A stretch of DNA of 64,000 nucleotides, taken from contig NC_089858.1 of assembly GCF_036373705.1 (NCBI RefSeq), positions 18,836,249 to 18,900,248 on the forward strand, read 5' to 3'. Shown piece by piece: positions 13,085 to 26,400 of the stretch. Positions within the stretch are counted from its first letter, which is position 1, and every line of letters starts with the position of its first letter. The notes under the pieces were generated by a model, which was given only the letters and a program-made list of their open reading frames with translations, was not told the origin of the DNA and searched no databases. Origin of the DNA: Amia ocellicauda. Lineage: Eukaryota; Chordata; Actinopteri; Amiiformes; Amiidae. The translations under genes were made by a program, and so were the position numbers.

Positions 13085-13285
13085 TTAACTGACACACTTA
13101 TCCAGGGTGACTTACAGTTGTTATTGTACACATTATTTTACCATTTTAAACAGCTGGGCATTTACTTCAATCAAGGTAAAGTACCTTGCTTAATGGTACA
13201 ACAGCAATTCCCCCACCTGGGATTGAACCAACAACCCTCCATTTCAGCCTCCAGAGCCCTAACCACAACTCCACTGATTCCAATC
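13085..13285 (+). repeat. SINE/L2-type dispersed repeat
   Basis: Matches the pattern of a very common fish repeat: a TTATCCAGGGTGACTTACAG motif, then a stretch ending in a GGGATTGAACC and CCAGAGCCCTAACCAC motif. Recognised by pattern only. It is followed by (ATT)n/(AAT)n at 13364-13410. Confidence 0.55.
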
Positions 13286-14444
13286 CTAAAATCCACTTAC
13301 AAAAGTTATTTTACACAAAATACATATGACTGCTTTAATTACTTTTTATTTTTGTTTGAACATTATTATTATCATTATTATTATTATTAATAATAATAAT
13401 AATAATAATACATTATTACTATTATTTGTGTGTTGCTGACAGACTGATTTCACCTAAAGTGACTAATTTTGTTATCTTATGGCATGTGATATTTTTACAA
13501 AATGTACAGACTATGAAGCCAGATGCAAAAAGCTTAGTCTAACAAAATGATGTGTATTCTAGAACAATCTAACAAACACGAACACAACAGAAGCTTTAAC
13601 AACTGAAACATTTCACAGCAGGTTAAAATAATGTTGACCTAAAAGTGTCACAACAAATCTTTCAGCTTGATTATTCTCACCACCGGATGGGAAAAGGGAA
13701 AAGGGCAGAGCAAAAAAACAAGATTGTGCAAGAAGAGACATGAAAGGGGTTGACAAATTAACTATATGTTTCATGAAAGTGAATGAAAATTTGTTTTGAA
13801 GATGTGAACCAGTAAAAACTGAAGATTTATTTGATTGAAGCATTTCATTAGGACTTGGAATTAACTTGAAGTTAGAAAATGTGGAATCTTGATTCTGTAC
13901 TTTTAACATTTAATGCATAGAAGATGAGGTATCAGTAGAAGACACCTGGCAAACTTCTTGCATGGCTCTAGAGTGGGAACACCTGTAGTGAAGAGGTAAC
14001 TGCAGCACAGGACCCCCAGACTTTTAAACATAATGAAAGTTATTTTACTCTTTGACTTGTTAGTCATGCTGACACTAGAAGATGAGTGCCTTCTTGTTTA
14101 AAACGTGTAGATCAAACTCCTTCGCTAAATAGAAAGTGATCTCTGTAGAAGCTTCCTGCTGAGATAGAGTAGAAAACTAGCAATTTAACCTAATTAAAGT
14201 TAAGAGAGCATCAGTACATTCAGCTCTGTATGTATCCACAGGGCTGCAATGTGGTGTACAGTATGTTACTACAGGAAATGTGCATTTAGCTTCGGTTTCT
14301 CTTCTGTTAGGAGACAACTTAATAATCGCAGTAAATTGAGAGGCATCTGTTGCTCAGACACACGTTGCATCCTCATGACGGCAGTTCTGATGAGATTGAC
14401 TGCAGCGTGTGTAACTCCTGTCTTGTTCACGTTGTCTACCCAGG

Positions 14445-17400
14445 ATGAATCCCTTCCTCCTCACTACCAGGCTCATTAGTACTTCACTCCTTCTGGTGGT
14501 CAAGATGAGTGACTGTGATCGATACGTTTGCCAAGGTAACCATATCCAAACAAGGTATTCTAACTGGTGTGCCCACTCGAGACACAGTCACAGGGGATGG
14601 GTGTATGGATACAGAGGACAAATCCAGACCCTGGCAGGCACCCTGTCAACTGCTCTTTGCAAGGGCATAGAGAACAAAACATCTTCCCTTCTCCCTTTCT
14701 ATCAGTACAAATCAAACCCTAAACACAACCTAAATAACTCTATTTGTGCAAGTGTTTATGGATGTCAAGAAAGCAAGATGCCAGCTTTCCTTAAAAATGA
14801 TTGATTTTTAAGGGTTTTTCTTTATGATTGTATATGTGACATGTGAGATCTGCAAACAGTAACTGTGCAGGAGCAGATTGTGTCCATTCTACTTTGATAT
14901 AATTTGCCTAGAGCAATAAGTAACCCCTTCTTTCCAATTTAATTTGCAGATACAAATGAGACTTCTGCATGTCAAATAAATGGTAAGTGCATTGGTATTT
15001 AATCTGTACCTCTTTGCTTTGAATTTATATCAGTTTAATCAGCATATATGCCCGATAAGGTTTGTATAATGGTTTTAACAGGATGTGACCCTCACCCTGC
15101 TACTAGGTTTTGCTTTGCTAGGATTCAATAACAACTCTTCTTCAAAAGCGAAAATGTCACAGGCTGAAAGTTGAACGCTCCAGATTAGCCAGTTCACACA
15201 AGCACCTGCTATACAGTAGTTTTCCCCTTTAATTCAGGTTCTTTTAAATTGGAGGATCACAAGCCAGGAGCACACAAGACAATAGTACCATTAAGTAGTT
15301 TATTATAATAATCACAAATAAAATGTATTTCAGTCATTTTTGGTATTTAAAAGACAAAGTTAAAAGGTTAAAAAAAATTTAAATCTTGCGAGGACTGTTG
15401 GCCGCCTCGGACAGCATCAGGAACTACAATGGTCCACATTAGTAAACAAAGTCCAAGAGGATTTATAAAATGGCCAGAAAAATGCATGAGAACGTCAGAG
15501 TATAAAGGCAACAAAATCCACGGGTTCTCACAGTTCATATTTCATAAAACAGTGCTACTGTAGTTTGATGAGATAATTGGTGATGGTCAGCATTCTTCAG
15601 GCAGCAGATTTTAACCAAATACCTGTGCCCCAAAACACACTTTTTCTGTTTCTGCTAATTGAATATTCTAGAAGGCAGTGGCTGAATTAACTGAAAAGCA
15701 ATAGCTGATTGAATAATTCTAAAGACAGTAGTTGATTGAAATAATGAAAAGACAATGCTTGACTGAAGTAACCTCTCAGACAGAAATGCATTAAAACTAT
15801 AATTAAAGTAGCCACCAGAACAGAGTAAATGCAAACTAATGATTGGTTTATAGACAAAACTGATGTTTGTCATTAGGCTTGGGGGTGCATATGAGTGGTG
15901 AAAGGGGAACAAGATCATGGGGGGGTTCTCTTTCATTAAAGTCCGACGTTATTTGATGGGGGGGTCCCCCCAAATGCCAAACACCATTCACCTATAGAGG
16001 TACAGTGCTTTTTCTTCAAGAACTGTTGACCATACATTACATTGACTTTTATTAATTTACACTAGCATGGTCAATGAATGATGTGACCAAACACATAACA
16101 GCATTGGTGTACACATACAGTAGAGGCCCCTATTTGTAAAAGTTTAACATCCATGTTAAGTTTAACAGACCATTTTTAAAAGACAAAAATGAACCGCATA
16201 AACTATAGTGAACTGAGGCTTTTCATTAACTTTGTGTCGACTTTCCCTTCTGAATGTCTGAGTGACACTTTTATTTTTTTCTTTGAGTTTTTATTCCTGT
16301 TTAGGGAAACAACTGTGTTAAAATGTATTTTTGTACTTGCACAGCATGTCAGAAGAATGTAAAGAAAAGTCTTGATGTCGTCTGTAAGTGGATGAAAACA
16401 TATGACATGATGATTGAGAACAGAATAATTAAATCCTGCCCTGTGTAAGTATGGGGATGATTTTTTACTTATTAGGAACTTACTGAGAATGATCATCAGA
16501 GACATACTATTTTACAATAAGATAACAAACATAATGAAAAATCAAACAACAAAATCAAAACATACTTTATATATATATTTTCGATTAAAATATAGTTTAG
16601 TCAAATCCCCTAGGGCAGCTTATCACCTACCCTTTGACCTCTCTGTAACCGTGAGGCTGTATTTACCTATACAAATAACTATTTATATTTTGTATTATAA
16701 TTTAATATCCATGATATTTTAATTAATTGTTTCATAAATAAATATTAACAAAACATAAACATTATGTTTATGTTAAAGGAACAGTGCAAATTAAAACTGT
16801 AGATCTGCTGATAAATGAGCAATCCTCACCCTTCCAATCATCAGGGTAATTTTGACACTTCTGACAATACTGGCACAAAGAAATTAGACAAGAACTTATC
16901 ATCTACTTAGATTTTTCTACTCACCTATGAAGATGTTTAATTTTGTCTTTGTTTTTACAGTTGGCTAAAGATGTTAGAAAAAACTCTGGAGTGCTCGGAT
17001 TTCAACGGGTTGCACAAGACTTTGGTTGGAGCGAAACATTTTGTGGCACATCTTCACAAAGCTTATGGGGAAAATTTCACCGGCCTAAAATTATATGGCA
17101 ATGTAACAGATGTAAGAAATATGTATATGTCACATGACAACATTAATACTTTTCAGACTCAGAGGCCAGACTCTAACACAGAGCACAGAAAGAGCAAGAT
17201 TCAGTTAATTGCTTGATCTATTTGATAATAACAAGTAATCTGAGCAGATAATACACCCTTTGGCTAGGTACCACAACTCTGATATACCCTCATATTTTGG
17301 TGAGCAGTATATGCTGTTGAGCATCCATAGCACAACACCTTTTTGAGGATGGCAAAGGTGCAGCTCCACTGTGTCCCACAACTAAATTAGCCTTCTGAAC

Positions 17401-20400
17401 CTTTGTTATCCTCAAGCAATTAATTCACTGACTCTGCACTGCAGGTTTCAACAGAACAAGTCCAGGGACAGATAAGCACAATCAAGGTGAACCTGCCGAA
17501 AGAAATTGTATCAAAGAATGATGAGAACAAGATGATTGCTTACTGCGCCTACAGGGACCCTGATTTTTTTAATGTAAGTCACTGAGATAAACAAGCTTAA
17601 CTTCCTGAACTGAGAATTTGCAACAGAATGTAAACTTCAAATGCAACAACCAATCATCTGCCAGATTGTGCCTTCCTGAGGTTTTAACTGTTTTAAAAAG
17701 CAAAATACACAAATGTGAAACACAGCAGAAGCTTCATCTGTTTCGTCTTGAAGGATTGCATATGATGAGTAATTGTAATGAAATAGCGGGTACAGTTTTC
17801 ATTGTGATTATTTTTCCAGCCTTTAGAAGCTCTTAACAACGAAACGGTTGGTTTGAGTGTCAGCAACACAACTGTCTCTGGGCTGAGAAATCCTGTCAAT
17901 ATCACATTCAGATTTGAGGAGGCCCTTAAGGTGAGAGCTGTTTTTCTGACAAATATAAATACGCATTGTTTGTAACAACCATTGTGAGGCATCAACAAGA
18001 GCTGGCTAATCTGTCCCTCGAGAACGTGATCAATGTATGTATACACTCACCTAAAGGATTATTAGGAACACCATACTAATACTGTGTTTGACCCCCTTTC
18101 GCCTTCAGAACTGCCTTAATTCTACGTGGCATTGATTCAACAAGGTGCTGAAAGCATTCTTTAGAAATGTTGGCCCATATTGATAGGATAGCATCTTGCA
18201 GTTGATGGAGATATGTGGGATGCACATCCAGGGCACGAAGCTCCCGTTCCACCACATCCCAAAGATGCTCTATTGGGTTGAGATCTGGTGACTGTGGGGG
18301 CCAGTTTAGTACAGTGAACTCATTGTCATGTTCAAGAAACCAATTTGAAATGATTCGACCTTTGTGACATGGTGCATTATCCTGCTGAAAGTAGCCATCA
18401 GAGGATGGGTACATGGTGGTCATAAAGGGATGGACATGGTCAGAAACAATGCTCAGGTAGGCCGTGGCATTTAAACGATGCCCAATTGGCACTAAGGGGC
18501 CTAAAGTGTGCCAAGAAAACATCCCCCACACCATTACACCACCACCACCAGCCTGCACAGTGGTAACAAGGCATGATGGATCCATGTTCTCATTCTGTTT
18601 ACGCCAAATTCTGACTCTACCATCTGAATGTCTCAACAGAAATCGAGACTCATCAGACCAGGCAACATTTTTCCAGTCTTCAACTGTCCAATTTTGGTGA
18701 GCTTGTGCAATTGTAGCCTCTTTTTCCTATTTGTAGTGGAGATGAGTGGTACCCGGTGGGGTCTTCTGCTGTTGTAGCCCATCCGCCTCAAGGTTGTACG
18801 TGTTGTGGCTTCACAAATGCTTTGCTGCATACCTCGGTTGTAACGAGTGGTTATTTCAGTCAAAGTTGCTCTTCTATCAGCTTGAATCAGTCGGCCCATT
18901 CTCCTCTGACCTCTAGCATCAACAAGGCATTTTCGCCCACAGGACTGCCGCATACTGGATGTTTTTCCCTTTTCACACCATTCTTTGTAAACCCTAGAAA
19001 TGGTTGTGCGTGAAAATCCCAGTAACTGAGCAGATTGTGAAATACTCAGACCGGCCCGTCTGGCACCAACAACCATGCCACGCTCAAAATTGCTTAAATC
19101 ACCTTTCTTTCCCATTCAGACATTCAGTTTGGAGTTCAGGAGATTGTCTTGACCAGGACCACACCCCTAAATGCATTAAAGCAACTGCCATGTGATTGGT
19201 TGGTTAGATAATTGCATTAATGAGAAATTGAACAGGTGTTCCTAATAATCCTTTAGGTGAGTGTATATCCATGCATTCATATTTGTATTTATGTTTGTAT
19301 GTATTTATATATTTATTAATTTATTTTCAGTTAATCATTTATTTTTTCATTTATTTTCCCTTAGGCAAATGTAACTCCCAAATGCAGTTTCTGGGATTTC
19401 ACTGAGAAAAGTAAGTTCAGTTTACATACTGAGCCCAGACACTGACACTTAAATAAGGCATTAATGAGAGCCTTACAAGCACCATACATTCCTGTTGTGA
19501 CCAGGTGAAGTAGTGTTGAGTTAATGCCTTACGTTTTCTTCCCAAACAAAGGCTGGAAAGACACTGGCTGTAGAACTGTGCAACAAGAAAATGAGATCAT
19601 TTGCAGTTGTAATCATTTGACCTATTTTGCTGTGTTACTGGTATGTATTAATATAGTTACAGTTAACACCCCTCTCCCCTCCTCTGCCTCTCTCTCATTT
19701 GTCAAAGTCTGCCCTCTGTGCAGCATTCAATCTTAAATAAACAAAGGATTTTTCAGGTGTAAGGGCAGTAAATGATAGCTGCTGACCATTTTTATTTGTC
19801 CATTCCACACTTCTTGGAACAAACTTCTTCTTTACTGTCAATATATACTCTATATTTCTTTTTGCAGGTCCCTAAATCTAATATCCGTCTGCCAGATGTT
19901 GTGTCCTTGACTTACATCACACAGGTGGGCTGCTCCCTGTCCTTGGTGTTCCTGACCATTACCTTCATCCTGTACTTCATCAACAGGTTGGTATCCCTAA
20001 GCTGTATCCTTACCCACAGAGTCCTGCCGAATTGGATGGTTAGCCTTCTTATTTTATTTTGATTTTTTTTTTGTGCGTGATGAAATAACCTACTATCTTA
20101 AGAAAACTCTTCAGTACAAAGTGTGGTCACAAGAGTAGGAAGCTGGAATATACTCCAAAGACTCATGTTTGATTGTTTGTTTGGCCTCCTTCTCCCTGTT
20201 CCCTCCTCCCCAGGAGAAAAGCAAATGATGACTCCCTCAAGATTCACATGAACCTGACCCTGGCTCTCTTCTTCCTTAACGTGTTCTTCCTGTGCTCCGG
20301 GGCATCAGAAATGCTGAAAGTGGACACACTGTGCATCAGTTTTGCTGTCCTCCTCCACTACTTCCTGCTCTGCTCCTTCTTCTGGATGGCTGTGGAGGGC

Positions 20401-23400
20401 TTCCACCTGTACATGCTGCTGTGCAAAGTGTTTAACATGTACATAAGGAAGTACATCCTCAAGCTCTGCCTTGTGGCCTGGGGTAAGCTCTCCAATTCAA
20501 TAAGTGCTCGATTGCGCAGGTCTGACTAGAGGAAAGACATTAGTACAAGAAAGCCAATATGAGGAAATAGCAGGCTGACCAATATGCTCACCACCCCATT
20601 GCACTTTCTGGACTAGCTGCAAGGTTCCCATGCCCTTGACTTGAGAGTGAGTTTCAGAGTCTAAACACATTCACACTCATGAAAAACCCCAAAAACAACA
20701 ACTAAAATAGAAGACCTTAACATATCAATTAAACCACTTGTCAATACAATCGTCTTGTCTTTCTCTATTAATAAATATATTTTGTGTTAATCCCAGCAAA
20801 TAGAAAAAAATCGACATAGAAAGTAAATAATCATAAAATTGATTATTTTATGTGTTACAATGCAGCAAAGGTCAAAGACTGCAGACAAGTTATCTAAAAA
20901 AGTAACATGCCTGAACAGAGCAGTGGAGATTGAATACAACGTCTGCCCTCTACTGTAGAGATGAGGAAATGCAGGCCAAATGTTCTTAAAATGTTTAGCA
21001 AGGTCAGCTTTCTACCCCGTTAATGAAGCTCCCAGTACTTTTATGACATATATTATTTGTTTAAAAAAAAAAAATCAGTAATGCCATATATATATATTAA
21101 ATAATTAATTAAACGATTGGTCTGCATCTTTCTATGATTGTATGTACTTATTAATGTATTTATTTAGTCTTTGTAAGCCTAGCTTCATTTTAAACATTGA
21201 TAAGCAAAGTTCTTACTAGATGGCATTTTTTCTTTCAAAGGCTCATTTCATGGCTTCATTTTCTAAATTTGCTTTAAACTACCTTGCTGTTTGCTGCACT
21301 TCAGTCCTAAAGCAGTCAGGGGGTCTTGTGTAGGATCTGAGAAAGATGCCTTGGGTTTCTCAGACAAATCACTTGTCATCCTAGGTGTCCCTGCTGTGGT
21401 GACAATCCTGACTGCCTGTATAAACATGGAGGTTTATGGGAGAGTATCTATCCACTACATACAATCAAATGCCAGCAACATTGCCTTGTGAGACCTCTGC
21501 TCAGATATTCTCTTTTCTTAACTCTGCAAGTTAATATTTATATAAATGTAACAGAGCTTCTTGTATAACTAAAACATCCCCCTAATAAATGGGTTCAGAT
21601 GTATTGTTTCATTAAATTATTATTTTCTTTCTATGTACAGACAGGTGACAAATTAATGGAAAAACTAACATAAAGTGTCTCAGTAAGGTGTTGGGAACCA
21701 CGAGCCGCCAGAACAGCTTCAATGCTCTTGGCACAGATTCTACGAGTCTCTGGACTCTACTGTAGGGATGAACACCATTCTTCCAAAAGATATTCCCTCA
21801 TTTGGTGTTTTGATGATGGTGGTGGAGAGCGCTGTCTAACACGTCAGTCCAAAATCTCCCATAGGTGTTCAACTGGGTTGAGATCTGGTGACTGATGCCA
21901 TAGCATCATATCAGGATAGAAATGTTTCACCATAGGATAAAGGTGATCACTCAGAATAACTTTGTAATGATTTGCAGTGACCCTTCCTTCTAAGGGGACA
22001 AATGGACCCAAACCATTCCAGGGAAATGCCTCCCACTGCATAACAGAGCCTCCGGACCCCCTCACTGTGCATTTGTCTTTGTAATGAGGGGTTTATGCAC
22101 TGTAACCCTACTATAATATCCCTCTCTGTGTAGTTCTGCATTCGTTATGTTCCTCCACTTATTTATTCAGGTTTTTCCTTTAATTTGTCACCTGTCTGTA
22201 TATAGAAGGCCGAACCCACAGGAAACCACTGTAAAACCATGGAAAAAGTTCAAAAAAGTTTAACTGCATCAGCGTGTCACTTCACTCCTCCTCCACTATG
22301 GGGCAGCACAGTATTGAAAGAGTCCAGGGAAACCATGAGACCACCTTGGTACTTTTTCTGCATTCTTCCAACTGGGTGCCTTTTGGACCTTGTGAACATT
22401 TTTAAAATCAGTATGTATTTTGGGAAATAAACCTTTTGTATCAGAAACACAACATTTTAAGTTACTGAAAATGATAGTTTGCGAATGCAACCCTGGTTAT
22501 CTGAAAAACGAAGCCGAAGGGGGAGGGGTTTAAGTGCACTCCCGTTGGAACCCAATCGAAACATCTCTATATCAAAGCTACCATTGGCCCCTGTGCATGT
22601 CACACAAAACAGGTCCCTTCTTATTTCCTGTCTGTGACGTCTGCAGAGGAACTTCCTCTTTTGCCAGGGGACTTGGGCTGCGTCCCAAATCGCACACTGG
22701 TTCTCGAAACCTTTTGACAAGTGACGTCACAGAGTGTGCACTTGAGTGAGCGAGGGTGTAGGGTGAAGCTATAAGCGTTCAATGGGACACACTTCAGCGT
22801 CATTGTCCTTTGCCTTTGCCTTTGCAAAAAGTACCTACGCAATCTTTTAAAGTCATCTGTCTCTGTATTTAATTACAGTAATAATAATCATAATAATAAT
22901 AATAATAATAATACTTAGGAGGTGATAATAACAAACAATGTATTTCCAAGTTTTATAGGCTACTGCTTCAGTAATTAATTAATTGATAGGTGCCAAAAAG
23001 TTTTTTGGCTGAACTCTCTAATCATATATTTAAATCACGATTATATAATCATTTTATTATTATCTATGTATTATAATTGCCTTGATACATAATTTAACAA
23101 TTCCTACAACTGTCTAGCTAGCATTATATTACATTTCTATGCACCCACCGCTGCCATATTTTCCCAATTGACTTGTCTCCGCCTTTAATGCAAAAAGTCC
23201 TGGGACTTCAGCACTAAAACACTTCCGCATAAGTGTGCTCTTTTGTACACTCTGCCAAAGGGAGTACTGAAGGGCACAAAACAGCTCGATTAGGCTCCTT
23301 CACTCGTTCCCTAAGGGATTGGGACACCTTTTAAGATGGCCACCCTAGTACTTCCGCCTCGAAGGGGAAGGAAACAAGGGAGCAAGTGTGCGATTTGGGA

Positions 23401-26400
23401 TGCAGTCTTGAACTGCTGCGTGACCTTGCAACCCTTGGGCAGTGCTTCCTTTTTTAGATAACCGGGGTTGCATTCGCAACCTATCGGAAGCAGGAGTCAC
23501 TGCCCAAGGGGGAGGGGTTACTGTATAACAAAACCATCACAAGGGAGGAGACAGTGAGCTGATAAGGGAGCCTGCCCTGAGATGTACCTCTAGGGGGCCT
23601 CGGCAACACAACTCCAGACAGGAGCCACAGAGGCCCCTTGGGGCCGCACCTGGGCTGCCCAGGAGCAAGGACTGCAGTCACGCTCTACCTGGAACTGTCC
23701 ACAATCAGCATATACAAAGTGGGGCTACGGAGGTCAATTCTTATGCCCTCCGCTTACAATAGCAAGGCCGGCTGCTCTACTAGTGCAGCTAGGAGCAAGG
23801 TTGTATATCTACTTGCACAATATATGGCGCGGGTAATCAAGTGACCTGTACACCCTTCGCGCATTAACGTGGCAGTGGACCCCTGCTCCTGCAGGAGTGG
23901 GGCCACAGACGCACTGTAATTCAACATAATATACAGCTGGCTAGTCAGACACTGAAGTAGCCACAGCTGAGCACAACAGTAAATACAATGCGGGCAGCAG
24001 GAACATTCATGTCGCCTCTGCGCAGCACAGGAGCAACTAAACAGTACAGAGCGGCCAGCTCCACTGTGCTGTCATAATACATATATCGCGGGGTGCAGGA
24101 AGCAAGATGCAGGACAGCAGCAGGCTTTTCCATTACAAAAATATATATACACGGTGGGTTGCAGGAGCCAGCTCAACATGGAGCCGCGCAACATGGGAGT
24201 GGTGGTCACTTGCTCCCCTAACACAGCTAGGAGCGAGGCCACATCAGCTCTACACTGTCGGCCAGTGGTAGGGATACTACTGACAGACCCCAGGCTATCA
24301 AGCGATCCCGCTCAGGGGCCAGGCCCAGAGCTGGAGCAGGCCTTGGTTGGGTTGGTCTATAGAGGAAATCTCGCCCAGGTAAAAATGGCCACGGGGGCTC
24401 CTTGGAACCATATTCTGATCACCCAGGAGTAAGGACATCAGTCACACTCTACTGGGAACAGTAATGCAGAAAGGGGAGGACAAATAGCATCTCTACCCTC
24501 ACCTTCATACAATACTAAGACCAAATACGGAGCAGAGTTGACAGGAGTTGACAGGGTCTGCTCGTTTACCCTCCGCTGAACACAGGAGCACTCACCTTCT
24601 GTCAACTAGCAGTTAGGAATGGGGTGATAGCAGCTCTACTGTGCAATAGTATACAAAGTGAAGCAACAAGAGAAGCTCTTGCGACTCACACTTAAACAGG
24701 AGCAGTCACCTCATGCTCACCTAGCACAGCTAGGAGTGAGCGACAGCAAGCTTTACTGAGATATAACACACAAGCAGGGCAAGAAGAGACAGGGCAGATG
24801 ACCTCTCCACTCCAGGGGGGAGAACAAGGTTCGGTGGCCGCAAGCAGCGCAACTGCAGGGTCGAGCGGGGGAGGAGCAGAGTCTCTCCATGCTCTGATTT
24901 GAGTGCCAGCAGTACAGTACAAATTAGCTTTAAAACAAATATATGAAAAACTCCTTAGACACTTAAGTGAAGTTGCTTCTGATGTCTTCCTCCTTTAATA
25001 TTATGTCACATGTTATGATCATGTCACTTGTGGACAAATTAATAATTCTGCAGAGGGATTTAGGGCTGACAGTGTATTCAGGGACAGTACTAAATAGTTC
25101 AATTTATTTTAATAAATATAAATTTATTCTACAGATGTATCATTGAAAAATAATGCACTAAGTTGTATTTTGTAGTAATGTTGTGATTTTAAAAATGTAT
25201 TAGGATTTAGTGAGTTATATTCTTACAGGACTTTGTAAAAAGATTAATAGGGACAATACAAAATGCTGATTTTTTCTTTAATTTGTTTCAGATGTTTTAC
25301 TTTCAATGCTATTTAATTTGTTTTTACAAGTTATAGTGATTAGGTATTACTTAAACCTTTATGATGAATTAATTACTTAATACAATTAGTTATTTTATAC
25401 AAAATATTTCACAGGGTCACAAAAGGCACTCTATTGGAAGAATACATGTTGTTTTCAAAGGGCAATTTAGTAGGTATCTATTAATCTGACACCTCACGAC
25501 TCGTACACATCTATTTTAATTTTCAGAAGAAAAGAAAGCCCAGTCCATTGTTAATATTAATTACAGAAGGGTCTAATTCAGAGACACAGATTTCTAATCA
25601 GAGTCTTTTGGTGCCACATTATCAGAATAATATGCCTTCGACCTCAAACCGTAACTTTGAAGATATTCCCTCCATAGAACTTATTACTGTTTTTTGTTTT
25701 GTCTGTTTGTTTGTTTGTTTTGTATAAAGACCTAGTTTATTTAATGCCAAGAGCTTTGTCTCTAAATGTACTGAACGTACACTTTCATTAAAGGCTGTTT
25801 CATTATTGTGACTGACCAAATTGTGGATATTATCCATAGAGTTAAAACAATATAGTCATTACAAAATACAAACCACTCATACACAAAATTAAATGGTAAT
25901 AAACCTAAGCCACGTGTTATTTTGCACCCAAACAACTATATTTAATACTGGTCCCAATGAAGTGTGCTAAAATCACTCTTCCCATATAGGGCTAGATCAG
26001 AGAATAAACATTATCCCCCACTTTAAGATCTTACTGGAGACCTTACTGGTTAAGTTGTAATTTGTCCACAATAACAAAAAATCATAATTTGAAGAGGACA
26101 CGGTTATGCCAGCATTATTTCCACTGTATGTTTCTTGGTGCAGATAAGGTCAGATTATTACTGTGGCAAATTGAAACAAATCAGGTGTACTGTATCAGGG
26201 GCTGAAGTGTCTCTTCCATCCGAAGCACTGTAATTCAGCCTCATGCTGTTTACTGCCACTGCATGTATGTAGATTGCGTTGGTGCAGTATCACAATTCCA
26301 CACACACAGGGCGTAGTCATGACACTTAACAGCCAGGCTGTTTACCACCCTTTTTAAAAGGTTAACAGAACAACAACAACAACAAAAAACCGATGTGGCC

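Noticed and set aside
14536-14804. Gene A first exon reading on past 14535
   Set aside because: The frame stays open to 14804, but the GTAACC donor at 14536 leads in frame to exon 2 and a consistent chain of exons, and the read-through peptide has no domain.
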